This document shows, in pieces, positions 25,139 to 34,658 of a stretch of 64,000 bases of DNA. Position 1 is the first letter of the stretch. The number at the start of each line of letters is the position of its first letter. The notes below the pieces were generated by a model. That model made no database searches. It was not told where the DNA came from and was given only the letters and a program-made list of their open reading frames with translations. Made by a program: the position numbers and the translations under genes. Source of the stretch: Clostridiaceae bacterium (GTDB taxonomy: Bacteria > Bacillota > Clostridia > Peptostreptococcales > Tindalliaceae); the NCBI GenBank assembly GCA_011390155.1, contig JAABSW010000002.1, positions 98,106-162,105 of the forward strand, read 5' to 3'.

Positions 25139-26632
25139 ATGACTGTCAAATTTTGTGGAGAATGCGGCCACCCACTGGAGCCTGAAAGTCAATTTTGTGG
25201 GGAGTGTGGTTGGAAAGTGCCAAAGCAGGATGAAACAGAAGCAAGCACTGTTGAACAACCTGCTGAACAACCTCTTCAACAACCTGTTCAGCCGCCTATT
25301 AAAGAACCACCTGCTTCTTCAATGAACCAAACAGACCAAAAACCCTGGCAACCTCAACAAAGGGAACACAATCCTTTCAAATCATTTTCCCAGGCTGTAA
25401 ATCAGGGAACCCAGCATCAGTGGAAAGGTGAAGGCAGTGGAGGGCAGACAAGAGCTGATCCCCACCCATCAGCCAAGGATACGGCCGCACCTCCCCCGTC
25501 TGCTTCGCCTGTAACAATGTCGCCACAGCCTTCTGCTTCAAACCCCCGACACCCTGGGGCAATCCGGCAGAAAACTTCTGTGCATCCGGGAAATCAAGGA
25601 GCCATGCGCGGCGCCCCCGGTTCAGTAAAAAAGAAACCCATTGCCTTGATTGTGGGCGGAATCCTTCTGATACTCATTTTGGCAGCTGGTGCCATGTTCT
25701 TCCTGGGAGATAGAAACAACCCTGGCGAAACCGGTAGTGCCGCCTCATCTGGTTTGTTTTCAGGAGGCATCTCACCGGAAAGCTTAGATGGCAACTGGTT
25801 TTCAGATTTTACACCCCTTTCTGTTACACTTAATGACGAGGTTGTCCCAGAATACAATGTCATGATTGGCCGCACCACCAGTACCCAGATGAACTTGTCC
25901 ATGAACAGCGACGGCACGGGATCAGCTTCTTTCCAGGGCAGCAGTTATGGCTATGAATTTTCCAGCGAAGCCGAGGTCATTTTGAATAATAATCAACTCC
26001 TTGTTCGTTACCACGACCCTGAAACGGGTTACCAATTGGAGTACACAGGTACTGTGGCCAACGACGGAGATGGATACTTCGTAACAGGAACCTACGAAAC
26101 TGTCATGGCAGAATCCGGGGTGATCCCTGGAGAGCTTCGTGTCAAAGGCTCCTGGGAATCCTATACGGTGCAGGCCCGTGTGGGAGAGGAACTGAACACC
26201 ACCGGCGCAAAAACCGACACCACCCTGGCAGACCTGCAGGGTGAGTGGTCTGGATCACTGGTTTTTGATGACTTTGTCATTAGAAACGCACCGCCGGGCA
26301 GTGAAGAGGAAGTGCAGGCATTTCAGGAAGAAGTCATCGGCAAGGAATCAACCTGTACCCTGCATTTTCAGGATGATACCTTTTTCATGACCTTTGTTTT
26401 CCCAGATGGAACCGAAGATGTATTGGATGAATTTCCACCCATCACCCTGGAAAACGGAGTGTTCTCAGTGGCTTCTGCCAGTTCTCCCAACGACCGGGAC
26501 AATTTCCGAATTGATGTGTACGGAGTGGTGAAGGACACTGGCATGCAAATGATTGAGGGAGGTTTTACCTTTATAGCAGCCGAAGGCGGCTCAGATTTCG
26601 AAATGAAAGCCAGCTTTCAAGTGACCAAATAA
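25139..26632 (+). CDS. Zinc-ribbon single-pass membrane protein, unknown function
   Basis: 497 aa. An N-terminal zinc ribbon (CGECGHPLEPESQFCGECG, residues 5-23) is followed by a Pro/Gln-rich disordered linker with EQP-type repeats to about residue 160. A membrane helix follows (about 166-188, PIALIVGGILLILILAAGAMF), then an extracytoplasmic part of about 300 residues rich in beta strands. Two similar repeats stand out there: LDGNWFSDFTPLSVTL and LQGEWSGSLVFDDFVI each start a lipocalin-like barrel. The layout copies the upstream gene (ribbon, linker, helix, outside domain) without the HExxH. AAGGAGG precedes the ATG. Probably works with the upstream protein; the molecular role is unknown. Confidence 0.7.
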   Translation: MTVKFCGECGHPLEPESQFCGECGWKVPKQDETEASTVEQPAEQPLQQPVQPPIKEPPASSMNQTDQKPWQPQQREHNPFKSFSQAVNQGTQHQWKGEGSGGQTRADPHPSAKDTAAPPPSASPVTMSPQPSASNPRHPGAIRQKTSVHPGNQGAMRGAPGSVKKKPIALIVGGILLILILAAGAMFFLGDRNNPGETGSAASSGLFSGGISPESLDGNWFSDFTPLSVTLNDEVVPEYNVMIGRTTSTQMNLSMNSDGTGSASFQGSSYGYEFSSEAEVILNNNQLLVRYHDPETGYQLEYTGTVANDGDGYFVTGTYETVMAESGVIPGELRVKGSWESYTVQARVGEELNTTGAKTDTTLADLQGEWSGSLVFDDFVIRNAPPGSEEEVQAFQEEVIGKESTCTLHFQDDTFFMTFVFPDGTEDVLDEFPPITLENGVFSVASASSPNDRDNFRIDVYGVVKDTGMQMIEGGFTFIAAEGGSDFEMKASFQVTK

Positions 26633-26651
26633 AGAAAAGGGAGTGACCATC

Positions 26652-27209
26652 ATGCTATTACCAATTGTCGGCATTATCCTGGGGTTCATTGTGTTGATTG
26701 GCGTTCTTGCAGCCGCTTATTACAACCAGTTTGTTACCCTGCGCAACAAAAGTGACGAAGCCTTTTCCACCATGGACGTGTACCTGAAAAAGCGGTACGA
26801 CCTGATTCCCAACCTGGTGGAAACGGTGAAAGGCTACGCTACCCATGAGCAGGAAACCCTGGAGCGGGTGACACAAGCCCGTAACATGGCCATCCAGGCC
26901 AACAATTTTCAGGAACGCCAGCAACAGGAAAACATGTTGTCCGGCACGCTGAAATCACTGTTTGCACTGTCGGAGAACTACCCAGACCTGAAAGCAAACA
27001 CCAATTTCCTTGATTTGCAAAACCAACTGCAAAAATTGGAAGAAGACATTGCCCAGTCACGGAAATATTATAATGGCGTGGTGAAAGTCTTTAACACAAA
27101 GATCCAGGTATTTCCAGCCAACCTGGCCGCCATGATGCTGGGCTTTCACACATATCCCTATTTTATGGCAGATAGGCAGGAGCGAGAAAATGTCCAGGTA
27201 CAGTTCTAA
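26652..27209 (+). CDS. lemA: LemA family protein
   Basis: 185 aa with one N-terminal membrane helix (about 3-25) and a long alpha-helical domain. The family signature is clear: YNQFVTLRNKSDEAFSTMDVYLKKRYDLIPNLVETVKGYATHE. The family's ENYPDLKANTNFLDLQNQL segment is also present, then AQSRKYYNGVVKVFNTKIQVFPANL. I chose the ATG at 26652, with AAGGGAG at 8 nt, over an in-frame GTG at 26643. LemA is often encoded beside a DUF2207 or TPM-domain protein. Here the DUF2207 gene follows and two zinc-ribbon membrane proteins precede. LemA's biochemical role is not established; an envelope-associated function is usual. Confidence 0.93.
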   Translation: MLLPIVGIILGFIVLIGVLAAAYYNQFVTLRNKSDEAFSTMDVYLKKRYDLIPNLVETVKGYATHEQETLERVTQARNMAIQANNFQERQQQENMLSGTLKSLFALSENYPDLKANTNFLDLQNQLQKLEEDIAQSRKYYNGVVKVFNTKIQVFPANLAAMMLGFHTYPYFMADRQERENVQVQF

Positions 27210-27240
27210 CCATCGTCCCTGGAAACGAAGGAGGAACACC

Positions 27241-29157
27241 ATGAATTTCATTCAACGGCTGATAATCATTACCCTTTTATCACTGTTATTGGCGGCTTCT
27301 TTCCCCTTATGCCCTGCTGCCCAGAACACCAATTTTGTGATTCAGGCCTACGATATCAACATGCAGGTCCAGGATGATAACAGCTACCTCATCACCGAAA
27401 CCATCAATGTCTTATTCAACGTTGACCAAAGGGGAATTATTCGCACCATCCCCCTGAACACCTACCGTGGTGATGCAGCTCAGATCACCGATGTCAGTGT
27501 GAATGGACACCCTTTTGAAACCAGCCGGGAGGGTGGTGACCTGAGAATCCGCATCGGTGACCCGGACCGGTATGCCAGCCCACAGGAACAATACCGCATC
27601 TCTTATCGTTATGCCATTGGTGATGACGGGTTAAGTGATATGGATGAGTTGTATGTTAACCTCATTGGTCTGGACTGGGATGTGAACATTGAGGAGGTCA
27701 CCTTCACCATTGTCATGCCTGCCGCCTTTGACCCTTCCCCTCTGAATTTTACCTACGGAAGGGCTGGCAGTACAGAAAATGAAAGGGTGGATTACCAAGT
27801 GGCCGGCACCACCATCACCGGATCGCTTCCAGGAGGCCTGGGCCCTCACGAAGCCCTCACCGTTGCACTGCCATTGCCAGAAGGTTACTTTATCAATGCC
27901 AAACCTCTTTTCAGTTGGAGCCGCCTCATTACCAATTTTTTCTATGTCCCTATTGGGCTGTTGCTTTTGATGGCACTTGGGGTGAAGCGTTTGTGGGGCA
28001 GTAACCGTCAACTCTTTCCCACAGTTGAGTTTTATCCTCCTGAAGGCCTGACCTCTGCAGACATCGGTTACATGTTTGACGGTCGTGTAAACCCCCGTGA
28101 CATCACCTCCCTGATCATTTACTGGGCTGATAAAGGGTTGCTTGAAATTGAGGAAAAGACTGTTGAATCTGGCCGGCTGATCCGTAAAGAAAAGAAAGAG
28201 CTGTATCTCTATAAGTTAAAAGACCCGGGCCCGGAATCAGCCCCTTATGAACAGGTGATGTTTCAGGAGTTATTTGATTTATTCGGCAGTCGTGGGTATG
28301 TGGAAGTGAGTACCCTTTCAAAACGTTTTTATATTACTGTGGAGAAGGTTCGAAGACAAATCCGGGATGTCTGGCACAACAACAAGGAATTGCGGATTTT
28401 TCACAAAAAAGGGACCATTGCCGGCGTCCTGCTTAAAGTTCTCTCACTGCTTACCTTTTCACTGATCACCTACGTCATCATGGCCGATGTCACCGGCGAT
28501 AACGGTTTCCAGTCACTGGCCATTGGCCTTGGGTTATCCTTCTTTGCCATGCTGCTCATATGGCCTACCACTTCATTTCTGGCCAACTGGCAACAATTAT
28601 TGCCAAAACAGCGGATCAAGCCGGCCTTCTTTGGATTCCTTAAATTTATCATCATTTTGGGTTTTCTCGCCTTTGCTGCTCCATCAGGTACACGATTCCT
28701 GGCCATTGTATGCTTCGGACTGTCCCTGGGCATGTCTTACTTATCCAACACCTGCCATGTGCGCACGGCCTTGGGCGACCAGTACATGGAAAAAATCACT
28801 GGTTTCAGGGAATTTATTTTTCACGGGGAGAAGGACCGGATCGAAATGCTGGCAGAAGAAGACCCATCCTACTATTACCATGTTCTCCCTTTTGCCCTGG
28901 TACTGAATGTGGCGGATACCTGGGCCAAGAAATTTGACAACATCGCTTTGCCACCACCTGGATGGTACAAGACAGATAATCCACAGATCTTTGCAAGCAG
29001 CACAGCCTTTGCGGCAACCCTGTCCACAAACCTGAATGTTCTGACTGACACCATGGCTTCTGCGCCTGCGTCATCCGGCAGCGGTGGCAGCGGCGGCAGT
29101 TCCGGTGGAGGAAGCTCTGGTGGTGGCTCCGGTGGTGGCGGAGGCTCCAGTTGGTAA
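27241..29157 (+). CDS. DUF2207 membrane protein with Gly/Ser-rich C-terminal tail
   Basis: 638 aa. Signal peptide (about 1-27, ending near PAAQ). An extracytoplasmic DUF2207 domain follows (YDINMQVQDDNSYLITETINVLFN; GIIRTIPL; YRISYRY). Membrane helix about 225-245, a cytoplasmic region, two more pairs of helices around 395-500, and a final soluble domain with FALVLNVADTWAKKFDNI, as in the family. The last 30 residues are almost only Gly and Ser, ending GGGGSSW, a tail also common in TPM/DUF2207 proteins. The start is ATG 27241 behind AAGGAGG; a longer frame overlaps lemA without a ribosome site. Pairs with LemA. Its role is likely in the envelope, but not established. Confidence 0.9.
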   Translation: MNFIQRLIIITLLSLLLAASFPLCPAAQNTNFVIQAYDINMQVQDDNSYLITETINVLFNVDQRGIIRTIPLNTYRGDAAQITDVSVNGHPFETSREGGDLRIRIGDPDRYASPQEQYRISYRYAIGDDGLSDMDELYVNLIGLDWDVNIEEVTFTIVMPAAFDPSPLNFTYGRAGSTENERVDYQVAGTTITGSLPGGLGPHEALTVALPLPEGYFINAKPLFSWSRLITNFFYVPIGLLLLMALGVKRLWGSNRQLFPTVEFYPPEGLTSADIGYMFDGRVNPRDITSLIIYWADKGLLEIEEKTVESGRLIRKEKKELYLYKLKDPGPESAPYEQVMFQELFDLFGSRGYVEVSTLSKRFYITVEKVRRQIRDVWHNNKELRIFHKKGTIAGVLLKVLSLLTFSLITYVIMADVTGDNGFQSLAIGLGLSFFAMLLIWPTTSFLANWQQLLPKQRIKPAFFGFLKFIIILGFLAFAAPSGTRFLAIVCFGLSLGMSYLSNTCHVRTALGDQYMEKITGFREFIFHGEKDRIEMLAEEDPSYYYHVLPFALVLNVADTWAKKFDNIALPPPGWYKTDNPQIFASSTAFAATLSTNLNVLTDTMASAPASSGSGGSGGSSGGGSSGGGSGGGGGSSW

Positions 29158-29167
29158 TTATATCAAA

Positions 29168-29210
29168 AACACAGAAGATCGGCGACAAACACTCGCCGAT
29201 CTTCTGTGTT
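29168..29210. terminator. Bidirectional terminator between the DUF2207 gene and the HExxH small protein gene
   Basis: Perfect 18-bp stem with a 7-nt loop, from 29168-29185 to 29193-29210. On the minus strand it is followed by TTTTTG. On the plus strand the tail is less T-rich (GCTCTATATA). Confidence 0.88.
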
Positions 29211-29213
29211 GCT

Positions 29214-29651
29214 CTATATATATTCGTCTAACACTTGCCCTTTCAGGTCTTCTTGGTGAACGCTTCCTTTGGTAACGGTTTTGGTTTGACCCCCAGAAAT
29301 GTAGGGTTTTCCGCAATCGGAACATATGCCTCCATGGAGTACCACGGATTGGTACACCACTTCTCTGCCATCCCGTTGCGCCGAATTCTGTTCATTGCGC
29401 ACATGTTCGTACTCATGAGAACGAACCATGGAAGCTGCCTGTCCCGGTGAAAGCTTGGTTGGCGTCTGGAAAGACACACTTGGGTCATCCGATCTGTCCT
29501 GGTATTTTCTGTTTTCACAGGTCTTACAACTGCTGTCTTTTGGAAAAGTCCCTTCCGTACCCGGTTCCACCTCTTGGGTGGGGGTGCCTTCCCTGGGTTG
29601 CGCCTGGGGATAAATCTGAGGCAATGCATTGCCTGGTCGATACACTTCCAT
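29214..29651 (-). CDS. Conserved small protein with HExxH-like motif and two CxxC pairs
   Basis: 145 aa, soluble. A Pro-rich N-terminus is followed by a CKTCENRKYQD cysteine pair, then DDPSVSFQTPTKLSPGQAASMVRSHEYEHVRNEQ, which contains HEYEH, an HExxH zinc-peptidase-type motif. REVVYQSVVLHGGICSDCGKPYISGG with a second CxxC and TKTVTK come next. This arrangement recalls small conserved proteins of Clostridia loosely related to the SprA-related group, but I do not know a function for them. GGGGAGG precedes the ATG. It is convergent with the DUF2207 operon. Its own 260-nt upstream region holds nothing I can name. The two CxxC pairs could bind zinc. Enzymatic activity is unproven. Confidence 0.65.
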   Translation of the reverse strand: MEVYRPGNALPQIYPQAQPREGTPTQEVEPGTEGTFPKDSSCKTCENRKYQDRSDDPSVSFQTPTKLSPGQAASMVRSHEYEHVRNEQNSAQRDGREVVYQSVVLHGGICSDCGKPYISGGQTKTVTKGSVHQEDLKGQVLDEYI

Positions 29652-29864
29652 GGTTTTTCACCTCCCCTATCACCCATAAGGTTCATCATTCTTCACGATG
29701 CTGGGCGTTAATCCTCCCAGATTCATGCATAAACTATCTTCCCAAGAAGAGTTTGTTTTCATTTTACCACAAGCTCCAGGACAAATCATCCATAAGCACC
29801 GGCGTAACAGCCAGATGTATCTTTCATCAAGCTATCTCCCATCTTTATAAACAGGATTCTTAGT

Positions 29865-29892
29865 TTCTGGTGGAGTTTTAACTCCATCAGAA
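29865..29892 (-). terminator. Hairpin after lpdA, possible terminator
   Basis: TTCTGGTGGAGTT pairs with AACTCCATCAGAA (13 bp, one G-T wobble) about 20 nt beyond the lpdA stop. No clear T-run follows on the minus strand, so termination is uncertain. Confidence 0.4.
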
Positions 29893-29910
29893 GGTTAGAA
29901 TGCGTTATCT

Positions 29911-31320
29911 CTATTTTCTGGGTTTTCGTGGCGGTGCGCTATGAATGGCTTCCCCTTTTGCTGCCAGGGATGCTTCCAGTACACATTCTGCCAGGGTAGG
30001 GTGGGCGTGTATGGTGTTGGCCACATCTTCAAGGGTCAGGTCATGAGCCATGGCCAGTGTTAATTCATGAATCAGGTCAGAGGCGTGGGGCCCCATAATG
30101 TGGGCTCCCAGGATCTGGTGATTGTCTGACCGGGCCAATACCTTCACAAAACCGTCAGGTTCTCCCATGGAAAGGGCTTTGCCGTTGGCTCCAAAGAGGA
30201 ATTTACCGGAAATATAGTCCACACCTGCTTCTTTCAGTTGCTCCTCCGTCTGTCCCACACCAGCCAGCTGCGGGTCCATGAAGACACAATCCGGCACTAC
30301 GTCCAGCCTGATGTCATGGGTGTGTCCCAGCATGGTTTCCACGGCTGCAATCCCCTGGTGAGAGGCGACGTGGGCCAGCATCATGCCGCCAATGGCATCG
30401 CCAATGGCGTAGATGTGAGGCAGGTTTGTCTGAAAATTTTCTCCCACTTTAATGCCCTTGTTGTCGAATGCCACACCGGCAGCTTTTAACCCCAGGTTGT
30501 CCAGCATGGGTTCCCGGCCAGGGGCCATGAGCAGTACATCAGCTTCCACTGTGTCAACAGCCTCTGTTTTTTTGTTTCGAATGTGCACAACCAATCCATT
30601 GTCGCTCTTTTCAATACCGGTGACCCGGCAATCCTGGAGGATCTTAAGGCCTTGTTTCTTTAGGTAAGGCTGTACACGCTTAATCATTTCACCGTCCATG
30701 CGTTTTAACAGGGTGGATGAAATGACGGAAACCTCTGAGCCAAAGGCCTGGAAAATAGCCGCCAGTTCGATGCCGATGACGCCGCTGCCGGCCACCGCCA
30801 GACGTTTGGGCACGTGGCCGATGTCCAACAGGTCGTCACTGGTGATAACCCCTGGCAGGTCTGCCCCTTCAACGGGTAAAATGGAAGGCTTGGAGCCTGC
30901 GGCCAGCAGGATTTTTTCTGCTTTTATGGTTTCTGTCTCACCCTCTGGCAACTTCACTTCAATGGTATGTTCATCAAGGAGGGTTGCCCACCCTTTAATC
31001 ACTTCCACTTTGTACACCTTTAACAGCTGCTCAATACCAGACACAAGTTGATGGACCACTTTTGCCTTGCGGTCCTGGATCACATTAAAATCGATGGAAA
31101 AGCCCTCCAACTTAACACCAAAGGTGTCCATTTCCTTTAACTCATTGATCTTTTTTGCATTGGCATACAAGGCCTTGGTGGAAATACATCCTCTGTTAAG
31201 ACAGGTGCCCCCAATGTCTCTTCCTTCGATCAATGTGACCTTAGCTCCCAGTTGTGCAGCCCGAATGGCAGCCACGTATCCACCTGGCCCTGCGCCAATA
31301 ATGACAAACTCTTTCTCCAT
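29911..31320 (-). CDS. lpdA: Dihydrolipoamide dehydrogenase (glycine cleavage L protein)
   Basis: FAD enzyme that reoxidises dihydrolipoyl groups with NAD+. 469 aa. The FAD motif is IGAGPGGYVAAIRAAQLGA; the redox disulfide is GGTCLNRGCIST; the NAD motif is VAGSGVIGIELA; the FAD-ribose segment is LPHIYAIGDAIGG; and the C-terminal His-Glu pair is in HAHPTLAE. Start at ATG 31320 after GAGAGGTG; an in-frame TTG two codons up is less likely. It lies about 95 nt after gcvPB, separated by a terminator hairpin, so it may be partly uncoupled from the gcv operon. It is the expected L-protein partner of GcvPA, GcvPB, GcvH and GcvT next to it. Confidence 0.95.
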   Translation of the reverse strand: MEKEFVIIGAGPGGYVAAIRAAQLGAKVTLIEGRDIGGTCLNRGCISTKALYANAKKINELKEMDTFGVKLEGFSIDFNVIQDRKAKVVHQLVSGIEQLLKVYKVEVIKGWATLLDEHTIEVKLPEGETETIKAEKILLAAGSKPSILPVEGADLPGVITSDDLLDIGHVPKRLAVAGSGVIGIELAAIFQAFGSEVSVISSTLLKRMDGEMIKRVQPYLKKQGLKILQDCRVTGIEKSDNGLVVHIRNKKTEAVDTVEADVLLMAPGREPMLDNLGLKAAGVAFDNKGIKVGENFQTNLPHIYAIGDAIGGMMLAHVASHQGIAAVETMLGHTHDIRLDVVPDCVFMDPQLAGVGQTEEQLKEAGVDYISGKFLFGANGKALSMGEPDGFVKVLARSDNHQILGAHIMGPHASDLIHELTLAMAHDLTLEDVANTIHAHPTLAECVLEASLAAKGEAIHSAPPRKPRK

Positions 31321-31340
31321 TACCAATCACCTCTCTCTTT

Positions 31341-31375
31341 CCTAAAAATCGAGTGCCGGATAATCTCCGGCACTC
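31341..31375 (-). terminator. Terminator between gcvPB and lpdA
   Basis: Perfect 9-bp stem GAGTGCCGG/CCGGCACTC with a 7-nt loop, followed on the minus strand by GATTTTTAGG. It may reduce lpdA expression from the gcv promoter. Confidence 0.8.
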
Positions 31376-31415
31376 TAAAGTTTCATACTTTATGCGTAAA
31401 TCGTTTATTCAACTA

Positions 31416-32888
31416 CTAGTTTTCCCCACCCATGCTGGCACATTTCAAAACAGGATTACGTGCCGCTTTAACTTCGTCCAGTCTGCCAACAGGTGTGACA
31501 TGGGGCGCCGATTTAAGCATTTCAGGATTCTCTTCTGCTTCCTTGGCAATGGCAGCCATGGCTTCAATGAAGGAATCAAGGGTTTCCAGGCTCTCTGTTT
31601 CCGTCGGTTCAATCATCAACGCTTCCGGTACGATTAAGGGGAAGTAGACCGTTGGTGGATGGAATCCGTAATCCAGCAGTCGTTTTGCCACATCCATGGT
31701 GCTCACATGCAGTTCACTCTTGCCCAGGCCAGCCAATACAAACTCATGCTTGCACACACGGTCGATGGGCAGTCGATAAAAGTTTTTCAGGTGATGCATC
31801 AGGTAGTTGGCGTTCAAGACTGCCATCTGACTAACTTTTTTAAGTCCTTCGGCACCCATGGTTTTCATATAGGTATAGGCCCTGACATTGATGCCAAAGT
31901 TGCCATAGAAAGCGCGGATGCGGCCAATGCTTTGAGGTAAGTCATAATTCAGGTAGTAGGTGTTGTCTTCTTTCTTATCAATCATTGGTTTAGGCAGGAA
32001 AGGCACCAGGTGTTTTTTAACACCCACAGGTCCGCTTCCGGGACCGCCGCCACCGTGGGGCGTGGTCATGGTTTTGTGAAGGTTCAGGTGAACCACATCA
32101 AAGCCCATGTCCCCAGGACGGGAAATACCCAGAATAGCATTGGCGTTAGCGCCATCGTAGTACAGCAGGCCGCCGGCTTCATGCACCAGCTTGGCCACTT
32201 CAACGATGTTTTGCTCATACAGCCCCAAGGTACTGGGGTTGGTCAGCATCAAACCAGCCACTTCATCAGAAAGGGCAGCTTTCAGGCTTTCCAGATCAAC
32301 GTCGCCATCTTTGTTAGACTTAATTTCCACCACATCAAATCCCACCACCTGTGCGCTGGCAGGGTTGGTGCCATGGGCTGAATCCGGCACAATGATTTTT
32401 GTCCGCTTGTGATCGTCGCGGCTTTCATGGTAAGCTTTCATGATCATCAGGCCTGTCATCTCACCATGAGCACCGGCAGCAGGCTGCAGGGTCACTCGCT
32501 CCATGCCGGTGATCTCCACAAGCATTTCTTCCAGTTCGAACAATAATTCAAGTGCACCCTGGGCAGTATGCTCCGGCTGGTAGGGATGCAGGTTGGCGAA
32601 CCCTGGCAGGGCTGCCATGTCTTCGTTGATTTTAGGATTGTACTTCATGGTGCAGGAACCCAGGGGATAGAATCCTTTATCGATGGCAAAGTTCTTCTGC
32701 GACAGGTTTAAGAAGTGTCGAATCACATCCACTTCATTCACTTCCGGCAAGGCCGGTTCATCTTTACGCAACATGCCTGCAGGAATGCCGTCTTCCACAG
32801 CAATGTTTTCCAGCTCATCCGGTGGAAGTCTGTAACCGGTACGGCCTGGTTTTGAAATATCACATAACAGTTTGTTGTAATTGTTCAT
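31416..32888 (-). CDS. gcvPB: Glycine dehydrogenase (decarboxylating) subunit 2
   Basis: PLP-carrying half of the split P protein, which decarboxylates glycine and passes the aminomethyl group to lipoyl-GcvH. 490 aa, family length. It shows [17 protein letters not shown] and [35 protein letters not shown]. The PLP lysine is in [19 protein letters not shown]. The C-terminal [20 protein letters not shown] is conserved. Its ATG overlaps the gcvPA stop by 1 nt (TAATG), so translation is coupled. Part of the riboswitch-controlled gcvT-gcvH-gcvPA-gcvPB unit. Confidence 0.96.
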   Translation of the reverse strand: MNNYNKLLCDISKPGRTGYRLPPDELENIAVEDGIPAGMLRKDEPALPEVNEVDVIRHFLNLSQKNFAIDKGFYPLGSCTMKYNPKINEDMAALPGFANLHPYQPEHTAQGALELLFELEEMLVEITGMERVTLQPAAGAHGEMTGLMIMKAYHESRDDHKRTKIIVPDSAHGTNPASAQVVGFDVVEIKSNKDGDVDLESLKAALSDEVAGLMLTNPSTLGLYEQNIVEVAKLVHEAGGLLYYDGANANAILGISRPGDMGFDVVHLNLHKTMTTPHGGGGPGSGPVGVKKHLVPFLPKPMIDKKEDNTYYLNYDLPQSIGRIRAFYGNFGINVRAYTYMKTMGAEGLKKVSQMAVLNANYLMHHLKNFYRLPIDRVCKHEFVLAGLGKSELHVSTMDVAKRLLDYGFHPPTVYFPLIVPEALMIEPTETESLETLDSFIEAMAAIAKEAEENPEMLKSAPHVTPVGRLDEVKAARNPVLKCASMGGEN

Positions 32889-34228
32889 TATTTAGCCACC
32901 TCCAAACCTTTGACCAACAGGTCAATTTCGTCCAGCGTCCTTTTTTCAGTTACGCAGAACAATAAACCATTTTTTAGGTCAGGATAGTGTTTACCCACTT
33001 CATAACCACCCAGAATCCCCTGTTCCAATAAAGTTTTGTTAATGTCTGCAGGGTCTTTGGGTGCTTCCACAAGAAACTCTTTGAAGAAAGGCTTGTCATA
33101 AACTTTTTTATACCCTATGGCTTCCAGTTTTTCCATGGTGTGGTGGGCTTTTCGATAGGATTGCTCCGCAACAGCTTTCATCCCTTTTTTCCCCAGGATT
33201 GACATGTACACCAAAGCAGCCAGTGCGTTCAGTGCCTGGTTGGAACAAATGTTGGATGTGGCTTTTTCACGTCTGATGTGTTGTTCCCTGGTCTGCAGGG
33301 TCAATACATAACCCACATTTCCATCATGGTCTGTGGTTTGACCTGCAATCCGGCCTGGCATCTTCCGCATCAGTTTCGTGGTGGCAGCCATAAAGCCCAG
33401 GTAAGGTCCACCATAACTCATGGGATTTCCCATGGCATGTCCTTCACCCACAACAATGTCAGCACCCAGTTCACCGGGGGATTTCAGAATACCCAGTGAC
33501 ATGGGGTCCACGTTCATGATTAACAGGCCTTTAACCTCATGAATCAGTTTTTCGACTTCTTCCACTTCTTCAATGATGCCAAAGAAGTTGGGGGTTTGAA
33601 TAATCACACCTGCTGTTTCCTTGCTCACCATTCCCTTTAACTGTTCCACATCGGTCACACCATCGGCCATGGGTACTGTTTTTATCTGCAGTCCGTTGAA
33701 GTGAGCGTAAGTGTCCAGCACTTCACGGGTTTCAGGGTGAACGGTTTCGGAAATGAGAATCTCCTTGCGTCGTGTGGCATCTGCGGCCATGGCTGCAGCT
33801 TCCGCCGTTGCCGTGGAACCGTCGTACATGGATGCATTGGAAAGGTCCATGCCTGTTAAATTAGCAATCATGGTTTGGAACTCAAAGATGACCTGCAGGG
33901 TTCCCTGGCTGATTTCAGCCTGGTAAGGGGTGTATGCGGTGTAAAATTCACCCCTGCCGGTGACATGTTTTACCACTGATGGAATATAGTGGTCGTAGGC
34001 ACCGGCGCCCAGGAAGCAAATCATCTCATCCGTAGATGTGTTTTTATCTGTCAGGCTCTTCATCAGTCGTTGTACTTCCAGCTCAGACTTTGGAGCATCG
34101 AGGTCCAGCTCACGGTTCATGCGCACTTCTTTGGGGATATCTGCAAATAATTCTTCCAGGTCTTTCATCCCCAGCGTTTCAAGCATGAACTTAATATCTT
34201 CCTCCGTGTGGGGAATGTATGGAAACAT
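32888..34228 (-). CDS. gcvPA: Glycine dehydrogenase (decarboxylating) subunit 1
   Basis: First half of the split P protein, forming a heterotetramer with GcvPB. 446 aa. The start is the ATG of [16 protein letters not shown], with GAGGAGG 7 nt upstream and only 1 nt after the gcvH stop. It has [16 protein letters not shown] in the slightly altered form [16 protein letters not shown]. It also has [41 protein letters not shown] and GMGNP-like [17 protein letters not shown], all typical. Its stop overlaps the gcvPB start. Expression should follow glycine through the upstream riboswitch. Confidence 0.96.
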   Translation of the reverse strand: MFPYIPHTEEDIKFMLETLGMKDLEELFADIPKEVRMNRELDLDAPKSELEVQRLMKSLTDKNTSTDEMICFLGAGAYDHYIPSVVKHVTGRGEFYTAYTPYQAEISQGTLQVIFEFQTMIANLTGMDLSNASMYDGSTATAEAAAMAADATRRKEILISETVHPETREVLDTYAHFNGLQIKTVPMADGVTDVEQLKGMVSKETAGVIIQTPNFFGIIEEVEEVEKLIHEVKGLLIMNVDPMSLGILKSPGELGADIVVGEGHAMGNPMSYGGPYLGFMAATTKLMRKMPGRIAGQTTDHDGNVGYVLTLQTREQHIRREKATSNICSNQALNALAALVYMSILGKKGMKAVAEQSYRKAHHTMEKLEAIGYKKVYDKPFFKEFLVEAPKDPADINKTLLEQGILGGYEVGKHYPDLKNGLLFCVTEKRTLDEIDLLVKGLEVAK

Positions 34229-34229
34229 A

Positions 34230-34613
34230 TTATGCCTCCTCTTCACAGAAACGTTCGTAATCTGCCGGGGTCATTAATTCGCCCAGCTGTTCTTTATTGG
34301 TTACTTTAAACTTGAGGAACCATCCTTCCAGCGGTGCCTGGTTAATTTGGGCAGGTTCGTCTTCCAGTTCAGTGTTGAGTTCTGTCACCACTCCATCGAT
34401 GGGCATGTACATGTCTGCAGCAGCTTTAACAGACTCAACCACACCAAAGGAATCCCCCATGCTGAACTCATCGTCCACTTCTGGCAGTTCAACGAAAACA
34501 ATGTCTCCCAGTGCCTTTGAAGCAAACTCTGTCAACCCAACATAAGCCTCTTCCCCCTGAACGTCCACCCACTCGTGCTCATTAGTAAATAACAAATCCT
34601 TCATTTCTCTCAT
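34230..34613 (-). CDS. gcvH: Glycine cleavage system H protein
   Basis: Lipoyl carrier shuttling the aminomethyl group between P, T and L proteins. 127 aa. [40 protein letters not shown] opens the barrel. [20 protein letters not shown] carries the lipoyl Lys (in ESVKA). The family's NxxLEDEPxxINxAPxxxGW pattern is seen as [19 protein letters not shown]. Start chosen at ATG 34613 with GGAGG 7 nt upstream. It lies between gcvT (45 nt) and gcvPA (1 nt). Confidence 0.96.
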   Translation of the reverse strand: MREMKDLLFTNEHEWVDVQGEEAYVGLTEFASKALGDIVFVELPEVDDEFSMGDSFGVVESVKAAADMYMPIDGVVTELNTELEDEPAQINQAPLEGWFLKFKVTNKEQLGELMTPADYERFCEEEA

Positions 34614-34658
34614 GCTCAGTCCTCCTTTGATTTTTATATGTTTTAACAAATGCTTGTA

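Noticed and set aside
25254..25305. Short repeat of CAACCT-type units
   Set aside because: It codes for the Gln/Pro-rich linker of the zinc-ribbon protein and needs no other explanation.
29062..29154. Simple-sequence stretch of GGC/GGT/TCC codons
   Set aside because: It is the Gly/Ser tail common to DUF2207 proteins, not a separate repeat element.
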